Shown in pieces: positions 55,832-64,000 of a stretch of DNA of 64,000 bases. The DNA lies in contig JBAOKB010000063.1 in assembly GCA_037044905.1 (NCBI GenBank), positions 124,001-188,000 on the forward strand, given 5' to 3'. The position numbers and the translations under genes are program-made. Every line of letters begins with the position of its first letter. Within the stretch, counting starts at the first letter, position 1. The notes under the pieces were generated by a model. It was not told the origin of the DNA, searched no databases, and saw only the letters and a list, made by a program, of their open reading frames with translations. Origin of the DNA: Hortaea werneckii. Its lineage: Eukaryota; Ascomycota; Dothideomycetes; Mycosphaerellales; Teratosphaeriaceae.

Positions 55832-56874
55832 TGCTGGAGTAGGTTCATGCACCGGTGGCGAAATTGAGAAATACGTAGGTACTAATGAGGGCTGTCCATT
55901 GATAGAGAGAAAGTTGGAGGGAAGATGCAAAGTCAACGAGGAGGTTGGGGGAGAGAGTAGTAAGTATAAGTATGTCGATGGATTCAATTAGCCGACTGGA
56001 TGCAAGATAGGTTACACAAGGCGGAGTCAAGACAGGGAATGCGCGGGATGAGGATATGCAGCGGGTGGAAGCGAGGAAGGGATGTTTGATCGGAATTGAT
56101 TAGGGATCATCAAATAGCATCAAAGTCGGTGGGATCACTCGCTCCATGGCGTTACGGATCAGTAGGGCAATGCAGATGATGGGTATTACCCCAATGCCTG
56201 GCTACATATCCTCCCTCGCCTTTCCTGTGGTGGAAGAGTAAACGGTACAATCCATGGATGGCAATTGGGAGCTGGGCTATTGCATATGATATGCCTCAGG
56301 CTTCAAGTCCGCGGGCCCCACCTCACAACCTTGGAACGATTGGATCTGCATGCGACAGCCAGTGAAGACGCAGCAGATACCACACACAATCCACCTCCTC
56401 CTCCTCCACATCCACATCCACGTCCACATCCACGCTCGCAACCCAATCCATCCATACCAATTGATCAATCGACTTTGACTAGATATTGATACGACGGTTC
56501 ATTCGAGCCCCATCATCCACTCCGCGCCTTGACCGAGCGAGCCAGCGAGCCCTGAACCGAATCCAACTGGAATTTCGGTCCCCCATCACGCCATCACCAG
56601 AAACTCCAAGAGCTTCCCTCATCATCATCACGTGAAGCGACCATTCCGATCTCAATTCCATTAGGCCTCAGGCAACGACAGACAGTAACGACGTGTGAAG
56701 AGAGAGACACCTGAATCTTCATCCCGCGCGCGCTCCTCCGTCTTCCCCGAAGAGCTTCCCATCTCCGCGACCCGCCATTGAGCTTTCTACCATTGGGTCA
56801 CCTTCCTTTCCACCATATCCACCTGCCTTTTTGCTCCCCTTGAGCATCTCACCTCATCCCATACGACATACGAC
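55832..56874. other. Intergenic, divergent promoters of rhomboid and Dhh1 genes
   Basis: About 1 kb. Contains a CCTCCTCCTCCACATCCACATCC-like pyrimidine stretch (about 56390-56435) and pyrimidine-rich leader sequence just before 56875. No gene seen. Confidence 0.5.
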
Positions 56875-58473
56875 ATGGCCTCGGAGCTTGCGAATCAACT
56901 CGAAGGCACGACCTTGAACGATGCCGCCGCAACGAACAACGACTGGAAGAACGGCCTGAACCAACCCGCCAAGGATGGCAGACAGCAGACAGAGGATGTC
57001 ACAGCAACCAAGGGGTTAGAGTTTGAAGACTTTTACTTGAAGAGAGAGCTGTTGATGGGCATATTCGAGGCTGGATTTGAGAAGCCCTCACCGATTCAGG
57101 AAGAGACTATTCCGGTAGCACTGACCGGAAGAGATGTTTTGGCGCGGGCGAAGAACGGTACAGGAAAGACGGCGGCGTTCGTGATCCCCACATTGGAGCG
57201 CATCAACCCGAAGCTGGAAAAGACTCAAGCACTATTACTAGTCCCTACGAGAGAATTGGCATTGCAGACTTCGCAAGTATGCAAGACTTTGGGCAAGCAC
57301 CTCGGCATCAACGTCATGGTCACGACTGGCGGGACAGGATTGAAGGAAGACATCATGCGTCTCAACGACACTGTACACATCATTGTTGGCACTCCAGGCC
57401 GTATTTTGGATCTGGCCTCAAAAGGCGTCGCTGACCTTACCGCCGCACACACATTCGTCATGGACGAGGCTGACAAGCTTCTGTCGCCCGAGTTCACTGT
57501 CACTATCGAGCAGCTTCTTCAATTCCACCCGAAGGAGCGCCAGGTCATGCTCTTCTCCGCCACCTTCCCTATTGTCGTCAAGTCCTTCAAGGATAAGCAC
57601 ATGCGCGATCCGCACGAGATCAACCTAATGGACGAGCTTACCCTCCGCGGTATCACCCAGTACTACGCCTTTGTCGAAGAAAAGCAGAAGGTCCACTGCC
57701 TCAACACCCTCTTCAGCCGACTGCAGATCAACCAATCCATCATCTTCTGCAACAGCACCACCCGCGTCGAGCTCCTCGCCAAGAAAATCACCGAGCTCGG
57801 CTACTCCTGCTTCTACTCGCACGCCAAGATGCTCCAACAACACCGCAACCGCGTATTCCACGACTTCCGCAACGGCGCCATGCGCAATCTCGTGTGCTCC
57901 GACCTCCTAACCCGCGGTATCGACATCCAAGCCGTGAACGTGGTCATCAACTTCGACTTCCCCAAGAACGCGGAAACCTACCTGCACCGCATCGGCCGCT
58001 CCGGCCGCTTCGGCCACCTGGGTCTCGCCATCAACCTGATCAACTGGGAAGACCGCTTCAACCTGTACCGCATCGAGCAGGAACTCGGCACCGAGATCCA
58101 GCCCATCCCCGCCCACATCGACAAGAAACTCTACGTCTACGACTCCCCCGACAGCATCCCGCGGCCCATCAGCACCCTGCCCCCGCACCAGCAGCGCCAG
58201 CAGCTCGAGAATAATGCCCGGAGACAGCAAGGCAGCGGCGCGGATCTCATGAACCCCGCGAATCGCACCGGCGGGTACCATCACCGCGGTGGTCGTGGCG
58301 GAGGGCGCGGAGGCGGATATCGTGGTCCCCCGCGCGATCCGAATCTGCAGGTCCAGAATGGGTACCAGGGTGGTGGGTATCCGCAGCAGCAGCAGAGACA
58401 GCAAGGGGGTTACCCGCAGCAGCAGCAGCAACAGCGGTCTGCGGGGCCTCCACCGCCGTCTGCTCAGGCTTAG
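56875..58473 (+). CDS. DHH1: DEAD-box RNA helicase Dhh1 (DDX6 family)
   Basis: A single exon of 532 aa. Dhh1 promotes decapping and represses translation, and nucleates P-bodies. Helicase motifs in order: Q motif (GFEKPSPIQEETIP), I AKNGTGKT with K98, Ia PTRELALQ, GG, Ib TPGR, II MDEADKLL (D197), III SATFP, IV SIIFCNST, V RGIDIQAVNVVINFDFP, VI HRIGRSGRFG. The sequence between motifs (LLMGIFEAGFEKPS, YSHAKMLQQHRNRVFHDFR) is diagnostic of the Dhh1/DDX6/Me31B subfamily. The C-terminal tail (about 430-532) is RGG-rich and Gln/Pro-rich (GGRGGGRGGGYRG, QQQQRQQGGYPQ), suited to RNA binding and phase separation. The N-terminus is 45 residues of disordered sequence. Confidence 0.96.
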   Translation: MASELANQLEGTTLNDAAATNNDWKNGLNQPAKDGRQQTEDVTATKGLEFEDFYLKRELLMGIFEAGFEKPSPIQEETIPVALTGRDVLARAKNGTGKTAAFVIPTLERINPKLEKTQALLLVPTRELALQTSQVCKTLGKHLGINVMVTTGGTGLKEDIMRLNDTVHIIVGTPGRILDLASKGVADLTAAHTFVMDEADKLLSPEFTVTIEQLLQFHPKERQVMLFSATFPIVVKSFKDKHMRDPHEINLMDELTLRGITQYYAFVEEKQKVHCLNTLFSRLQINQSIIFCNSTTRVELLAKKITELGYSCFYSHAKMLQQHRNRVFHDFRNGAMRNLVCSDLLTRGIDIQAVNVVINFDFPKNAETYLHRIGRSGRFGHLGLAINLINWEDRFNLYRIEQELGTEIQPIPAHIDKKLYVYDSPDSIPRPISTLPPHQQRQQLENNARRQQGSGADLMNPANRTGGYHHRGGRGGGRGGGYRGPPRDPNLQVQNGYQGGGYPQQQQRQQGGYPQQQQQQRSAGPPPPSAQA

Positions 58474-61232
58474 ACTCCTTCCTTCTGAAACTGGATATTT
58501 TTGGGGTGGAAAAGTTGACTCGGGCGTTTTTTTTAAATGGCATATGGGCGTTTTTGCTTTCCGTTTTTCCTTTTGAGGGGGGAGGGAGGGGCCGGGGAGG
58601 GAGCCCTTGCTTATTGCGTTGGTTCTTTCCTTTTTTTCCTGCTGTGATTGTAAAAAGCGAGCGGGCGGGGGGTGGTGGTGGTACATCTGTCACTTCCCCC
58701 TTTTGGCTGGGACTACTGGGAGAAGGAAGAGGAAGACAGGGAGGAGGAGGAGGGAGGGAGGAGGGAGGGAGCAGGGGGGATGGGGGACTGCAACTGGGCG
58801 CTCGGGAACCTGGGCCCGGGTCTGGGATCTGAGCGTGCAAATCGGTGACACGATTGTTGGGTTTTGCTTCTTTCTGGGTGGACTGCTTGCTCGGAGTGAG
58901 CGGGGAAGGGGAAAGGGGGATTCTTTGACGTCAAGATGAGGGGGTGGTGTTTTTTCTTTCTGGGATGGAGTCCTTTGTTTTTCTTCGGGGACGGGAGCCT
59001 CTTTTCCGGCGGCACGGGGGTGGGAAGGAGGTGTCAAGAAAACGTCTTTCTGTTTCATAATCCAGTACGATGTGATGACGGGAAAGACTGGGATTGGGAG
59101 GGAGAGCATGGGGGAGGGAAGGGAAGGGAGGAGAGGGGGTTGGGCGAACAGCGGAGAACATAGGGAGATGACTTCCTTCTTTCTCTGCGCTCCCCTTTCC
59201 GTTCGAGAAGTTGGTCGGTCGGTTGGTTGGTCGGTGGATGGATGACGTGCTGGGAAGCTTTCACTTTCCGGACCTGCGCGGCGAGAGCCTTGGAGCTCCC
59301 GTCTGTCTTCTTTTGACATTGTTTCTACTCTCTTTTTCCCTCACCTACACCTTTTACTTCCCTCACGCAACGGGAAAATCGACCGACTTTTGTGCGTCTC
59401 CCTCGCTGGCATGGCGGCTCGGAGTTCCTTCTTCGCACATTCGACTACCGACGTGACCCGACAGGAACTCATACGGAAACCACACACAAACTTGGAAATC
59501 TACGCACGACTCGCTCGAATATGCGAACTACACAAACCATGCTGGTGCTGTGTCTGATACTTTCTCTTACTTCGATAATCCTTTCGTTGGGGAAAGGAGA
59601 AGTGGATGAAGACACACGTACGCTACATCTACCACTGTGCCCCCACTTTCGACGATCCCTTCGAACCGGGGTTTTGTGGAAAGGGCAAGGAAAGGAGGAT
59701 CAGCAGGGCTATCGGTCCCGGTTCCTTTGGTAACTGGCAACCCGACTGTGACTCTTCCATCTTGTTACTGAGTTGCGATCCTCTCCATCGACCACCTGCA
59801 CCTATTCGAAGAGGAAGGGGAGAAAAGGCCCGCGCTAGCTATTCTGCCCCTCTCCCTTTCGACTCTCACTCTCCGACTTCGCCGCCCGCTCTCTCTCACG
59901 ATCGCCGATTCTCAGGTTCTGACTTAAAAAGATAACGCATATCAGACCCCCCAAGGGAGAGGGAGAGGGGAAACAGAAACGAAAAAAGAGAGAAGACTCA
60001 TCTGGCAATCTGGGGAAAAAAGACCTTGTTTCCTTCCAAGTCCGGAAAAGAAAAGCTCTTGATGTCATTGCCGCCAATAGCGGGACATGATGATGGAGGG
60101 CTGAAGCGAGGAAGGAAGGAAAAGCAATGCCTGACCATTTCCCTGAATTAAGAAAAAATAAAATAAAAAAGTTCTCCGGAATTCGGAACGGAGGGTGGAT
60201 GAGGCTGGCTTGCTCATCACGGAGGATGCCGGTCTTACCAACGCGATGGGTTGTTTCAAGCGAGGTGCTCGGAGACGTCCATCTCCCTCTGGGAATCCTC
60301 GCTGATTATTGATGGGGAAAAATGAAGTGTTTATCTGATCTAATGCCCCCGCATCCCCTTACCTCTTACCTCTCGCTTTTCCGTCAATCGAGGTCTTTCC
60401 GTTCTTTCTCCCACCAAGGATGATTTGGAAGGAAATCTTCTTTGTCTTTTGTTGGGGAGGAGGTCTCTCTTGCTCCGGAAAAGGGAGAGGGAAGGAGGAC
60501 GAGGAGGTGGGAGGGAGGGAGGGAGGGAAATGCAGTGGAATGGTGGTTGGCGGTGGTTGGAGATGGGGAGGGGGGGATTACTTAGATTAGCTTAGAAGGT
60601 GAACACGCACTTTTTTCCATCATATCTTTTCTCGTTGCCTTTTCCCTTTTCGTACTCTGTACAATGCTTTCAATACATTCAGAGATAATTCATGTAAAGA
60701 TGGTCCTAAGGAAAAGATCTTAAAAATCATGGGGGAATATTCAAGATACATCATATCTTCCTCAATTATTTAGGTAGAGTATGCTTTAGATGAGGCTTCA
60801 ACTCAACGTAGAATGCAGGACTAGAGGAGTTCGGCTCGAAAGAAACATGATGTAAGAAGAACAACGAAGCATGGAAAATTCGAAGCAGGACCGGAGGGAC
60901 AAGAGTATGCACGTATACCTAGGTTACAAGCATCAAGAGAAACTGGAAAAAAAAAAAAAAAGGTAAATTTCGATACTACTACATGCCGCTCCTAAGCCTC
61001 TGCCTCATACCCGTTCAGCTGGGCTCTGTGTATCTCACCACCACGACCTCGAAGAGAAGATCTTTTCCTAGCATACAACCAAATAAATCACTACCCCATC
61101 CTGGATCACAAACGCCATCGCCATGCACGCAAGTTCAAAACCCGGAAACTACTGCCCGGAAACCCAAAACCACTTTTGATTTTCTTTCACTTCTTTTTTT
61201 TTTTTTTAAAAAAAAACAAAGTTACAAGAAAA
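58474..61232. other. Low-complexity intergenic region
   Basis: About 2.8 kb between convergent genes. It is G/purine-rich at 58560-59170 (for example GGAGGGAGG arrays) and pyrimidine-mixed after. A TACCTAGGTT near-palindrome lies at 60916-60925, and T14A9 at 61194-61216 just beyond the POM152 stop. A weak 71-codon frame from 59521 begins with a hydrophobic, signal-like stretch (MRTTQTMLVLCLILSLTS) but has no other support. Confidence 0.55.
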
Positions 61233-64000
61233 TCAATACCCCAACTTCCTCTGCGCCTCCTTCCAATTAACATTGACGCCCGGCTTAGCATAAGCACAAT
61301 ACCGATCGCGGATGGCGACAACCTCGTACGTGCCTTCCTCATGGGCGCGGACCCGCATACTATACTCGTCGCTGACCTCGTGGCGCATATCCAGCACGAC
61401 GCCCTTGCGGTGGTGCTTGCCAGAGCGGTCGGTGTTGGAGGAGCGGGTATAGGTGAATTCGAAGGGGGGCGTGCCGCCGAACTCGAAGAGGATCTCGACC
61501 TCGCCGCCCTCGTGGATGTCGACGTAGGAGTCGCGGCCTTGGGAGACGCGGACGGAGGGCATGCCGTGGATGTGGCGGACGAGGGAGGTGCTGGCTTTGC
61601 ATTGCGAGGCGCTGTCCTGCACGCCCGTGACGGTGAAGGTGCCTGGTTTTTCGGCCAGGCGGCGGAAGGTGGTCCCTGTCGCGGTGGCTTTGCGGTGCGC
61701 GCCTTCGAATTCGTAGAAGACGTTGAAGGGGGCTACGCCGGAGAGGGCGAAGTTGATGCGGTCGCCGACGCAGAAGTCGGCGTGGTTCTCGAGCGGGGAA
61801 ATGGTGGGGGCGTCGTGGACGGCGATCATGACGCGGGGGGTTGTGCTGTCGAGGAGGCGGCTGCATCCCCTGCTGTCGCTGACTCGGCGGAGGGAGACGG
61901 CGGATTTGCCGAGGTGGAGTCTGCTGTGGGGGATACGTAGTTCGTGCTTAAGGGAGTGGATGTCTGTCAGGCTGACTGTTTCTGGTCGTGCGGTCCCGTG
62001 ATGCTTAATCTCCACTTCGACATTGAAGGGCGGTGCACCGTGCAGAATGATCGGAATGACCTCTTCGCCATCAGACTCCACTGAACAATAGCTGTACGTC
62101 TTCCCTGGGTTCGCGAACGCTACAGATGGTCGGGCGTTGACCTTCTGCTGTACTGTGACAGGCGTAAAGCGTCTCGGGTCGGAATTGTAGTTGTTGTCTT
62201 TCAACTCCTTGAAAGTATAATCGTATGTCCCAGCCTGACTCGTGTCCATGCGCATACTTGCCACATTGACAGCAGCCCGAAGTTCCTTATTCCTCGGTGC
62301 GACAGTCCCGTGGTCAAGCTTGCTGCTCAGCGTGTATTGAGCGAAGAAAGGCGAGGCGCCCTTGAACAGCACTTCCACCGCATCCTCCTCGCCTTCGCAA
62401 ACTTCATTCTTGATGAACTTATTGCCGTCCTGTCTTACAATGTCGGCCTGCGAAATGCGCAACTCTGGTCTCGGGATCCAGCTGATTTCAAATTGCTTCG
62501 CGGGTTCATCGACTTGGCCAGGGCAGTACGCATCCATGACATCAGTGAGCTTGTAGACGCCCTCTTTCTCAACAGTCAATCGATCGTTTGGTTGGTGGAC
62601 CTTCATACTGTGTGTCTTGCCAGCCTGATCAAGATAGCTGATACTCCAAGGTCCTTCGCCTGCCAGCCGCAGCGGAAGCTGAACTTTGTTCCCTTCCAGC
62701 ATATCGACTTTCCTCTTGCCTTCGATGTGACCGAAACCGACCTTCGGCTTCTGGTGTCGGACCTGAATCTTCGCTTCGTCCTTCAAGAACTCCTTACAGC
62801 CCATCCGATCCGTCACGCTAACGAGAGCAAGCGTATATTCTCCGCCGTCTCTTAGGGAGTCCGTCTCGATCTTGATCATGTCGTCGCTGATATTCTCTCT
62901 CGTGAACTTATTCCGCTTCCCATTGTGTACAATTTCATACTCAATACTGAATGGCCCTTCTCCTTGCAGCGCCACGTCAAAGCTTGCTGAGTCGTCAATG
63001 CACGACACCTTGCGTGGATCCTTGTTGATTAGCTTGGCGGATGCGGCTGGCTTGACGCTCTGCTTGAGTTTCATATCCAATGGGCGGTTCTTGTAGACAG
63101 CATCGGAAACAGATTTAAAGATGTATTCGTATTCGCCTGCCTGAGCTGGCGTGAGCTCCATCTGTCCACGTAGACCATTGACGGACTCGTGATAATCTTC
63201 GTGGACTCTCCCAGGCTTGCGAAGAATCTGATAATGAACATCGAACGGCGGAGTACCCAAAAGATCCAAGTCCACACGAAGACCAATGGGACTGCCAGCG
63301 CACTTATCGAAGATTTCTTCTTGGCTGATAGAAAGCTTAGGCTCCGGAGGGTTCGTGAGGAGGCAAGACGCCGGCTCGAGCACATCGCCACGACAGAAAT
63401 CAGTGGACACTCCTGTGATGGTATACAGGCCCGCTTCTTGGATCAGTGGCTTCTGTCTACTGCTCTTAACAGTCTCGCGCTTCTGTTGCGCTGCAGTTGT
63501 ATGCTCTCCTGTTGAAGATACGTCCTTTTGCCGACTAAATATGTACTCAATGTGGTACGGGGTGTCTGCAATTTCGCCTCTGCCAGTAGAGCCGAACTGA
63601 ACTGGAAGCTGCTCAGCCTGACCCTTCGCCACCTTCAGCGGGTTCTGTGGTGTGCATCCGCGCAAGTTGATCGTGGGACGCTCGTGCACGCTGATGACTT
63701 GATGCAGTTGTGACGACTTTGATCCTTGTCGTTCCTGCGCATCATGATCGCGATCGGTGTAGGTTACCGTGTTGCCAAAGCCATCCTGTACTTCAGAGAT
63801 GGAGTAGACCCATTTGCCAGAAGTTGCTAGGCTCTCGCTTAGCGGTACGCGAACCTTTTGCGGTCTTGCCCATGCAGTGTCAACCTTGGCAGGCACTGTC
63901 ACGGCGCTTTGCCTGTCGACCGAAGCCAGCGGCGATACAAAGTCTTCTGGCTGAATGCTTTCGAATGTAGCATCCATTGGTTGCGAATTCACCATCTTCC
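61233..64000 (-). CDS. POM152: Nucleoporin POM152, C-terminal part (5' end beyond window)
   Basis: The minus-strand frame is open from the right edge to the stop at 61233, giving about 921 residues of an expected 1250-1300. POM152 is a membrane nucleoporin forming the luminal ring of the nuclear pore. The visible part is its luminal region: a tandem series of Ig-like repeats, each with a P-F/W-phi-phi-x-Y core (TPPFDVHYQI, EGPFSIEYEI, EGPWSISYLD, ASPFFAQYTL, APPFNVEVEI, VAPFNVFYEF, TPPFEFTYTR) and a Gly-x-Tyr strand with a Cys-containing end (GLYTITGVSTDFCRG, GVYKLTDVMDAYCPG, GTYEVVAIRDRYCAY). The transmembrane N-terminus is outside. No intron in this part. The final residues are VNWKEAQRKLGY. 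Confidence 0.93.
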   Translation of the reverse strand, partial: KMVNSQPMDATFESIQPEDFVSPLASVDRQSAVTVPAKVDTAWARPQKVRVPLSESLATSGKWVYSISEVQDGFGNTVTYTDRDHDAQERQGSKSSQLHQVISVHERPTINLRGCTPQNPLKVAKGQAEQLPVQFGSTGRGEIADTPYHIEYIFSRQKDVSSTGEHTTAAQQKRETVKSSRQKPLIQEAGLYTITGVSTDFCRGDVLEPASCLLTNPPEPKLSISQEEIFDKCAGSPIGLRVDLDLLGTPPFDVHYQILRKPGRVHEDYHESVNGLRGQMELTPAQAGEYEYIFKSVSDAVYKNRPLDMKLKQSVKPAASAKLINKDPRKVSCIDDSASFDVALQGEGPFSIEYEIVHNGKRNKFTRENISDDMIKIETDSLRDGGEYTLALVSVTDRMGCKEFLKDEAKIQVRHQKPKVGFGHIEGKRKVDMLEGNKVQLPLRLAGEGPWSISYLDQAGKTHSMKVHQPNDRLTVEKEGVYKLTDVMDAYCPGQVDEPAKQFEISWIPRPELRISQADIVRQDGNKFIKNEVCEGEEDAVEVLFKGASPFFAQYTLSSKLDHGTVAPRNKELRAAVNVASMRMDTSQAGTYDYTFKELKDNNYNSDPRRFTPVTVQQKVNARPSVAFANPGKTYSYCSVESDGEEVIPIILHGAPPFNVEVEIKHHGTARPETVSLTDIHSLKHELRIPHSRLHLGKSAVSLRRVSDSRGCSRLLDSTTPRVMIAVHDAPTISPLENHADFCVGDRINFALSGVAPFNVFYEFEGAHRKATATGTTFRRLAEKPGTFTVTGVQDSASQCKASTSLVRHIHGMPSVRVSQGRDSYVDIHEGGEVEILFEFGGTPPFEFTYTRSSNTDRSGKHHRKGVVLDMRHEVSDEYSMRVRAHEEGTYEVVAIRDRYCAYAKPGVNVNWKEAQRKLGY

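Noticed and set aside
55832..55987. N-terminal extension of the rhomboid frame
   Set aside because: The extension also opens at TTG; the only ATG is at 55831.
56875..58473. Functional clustering of Argonaute and Dhh1
   Set aside because: Both act in RNA silencing and P-bodies, but they are 48 kb apart with unrelated genes between them; co-location is most likely chance.

Overview
This is a piece of a filamentous ascomycete (Pezizomycotina) nuclear genome. The evidence is short spliceosomal introns (about 50-70 bp, GT...AG) in most genes, gene families typical of the group (Sec14, Fig1, WSC sensor, metacaspase, Pho89-type transporter, POM152), an Argonaute, an LTR retrotransposon, and a TA-rich block with almost no CpA/TpG that looks like repeat-induced point mutation (RIP). 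A dothideomycete is my best guess at class level; this is inference from protein style only.

Layout. 1-3600: minus-strand Ty3/gypsy retrotransposon, cut by the left edge, carrying three in-frame TAG stops. 3601-4310: older RIP-type relic into which the gypsy copy appears to have inserted. 4311-6304: intergenic. 6305-9286: intronless Argonaute with all catalytic and 5'-phosphate-binding residues. 10449-11398: Fig1-type membrane protein. 12699-17753: very large disordered protein of unknown function. 18338-19560: Sec14. 20143-20940: PDAP1/HASPP28-like phosphoprotein. 22123-22650: BTB protein. 23193-24069: HAD type II dehalogenase. 24648-25484: HNH protein. 27775-29562: metacaspase. 31242-33182: secreted type-B carboxylesterase. 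33610-34015: LEA-like mitochondrial protein. 34269-36308: Kelch/DUF4110 protein. 36652-38099: S33 prolyl aminopeptidase. 38350-40126: Na+/phosphate symporter. 41634-42620: eIF3k. 43203-44269: ASF1. 44800-47852: Sro7/tomosyn homologue with a one-base frameshift. 51013-52222: WSC cell-wall sensor. 54806-55831: rhomboid protease. 56875-58473: Dhh1 helicase. 61233-64000: C-terminal part of POM152, open at the right edge.

The left and middle parts (about 10-47 kb) are moderately gene-dense with ordinary short intergenic spaces. From about 47.9 to 61.2 kb genes are sparse, and the gaps are full of microsatellites and homopolymers: a 36-nt C run, T runs of 19-23, (AG)n, and CATC-rich and GATG-rich arrays facing each other.

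The genes are mostly independent housekeeping functions: translation, mRNA turnover, chromatin, secretion, lipid transfer, wall sensing and nuclear pore. No biosynthetic cluster or dedicated multi-gene system is evident. The most unusual signals are: (i) two neighbouring introns in the carboxylesterase sharing an identical 18-nt 5' end; (ii) a lost 3' splice site before the expected last exon of the metacaspase; (iii) the Sro7 frameshift; (iv) the TAG-only decay of the gypsy copy beside a RIP block; (v) a recurring intergenic TACCTAGGTA palindrome. All splice sites were placed by eye, by reading-frame continuity and GT/AG rules.
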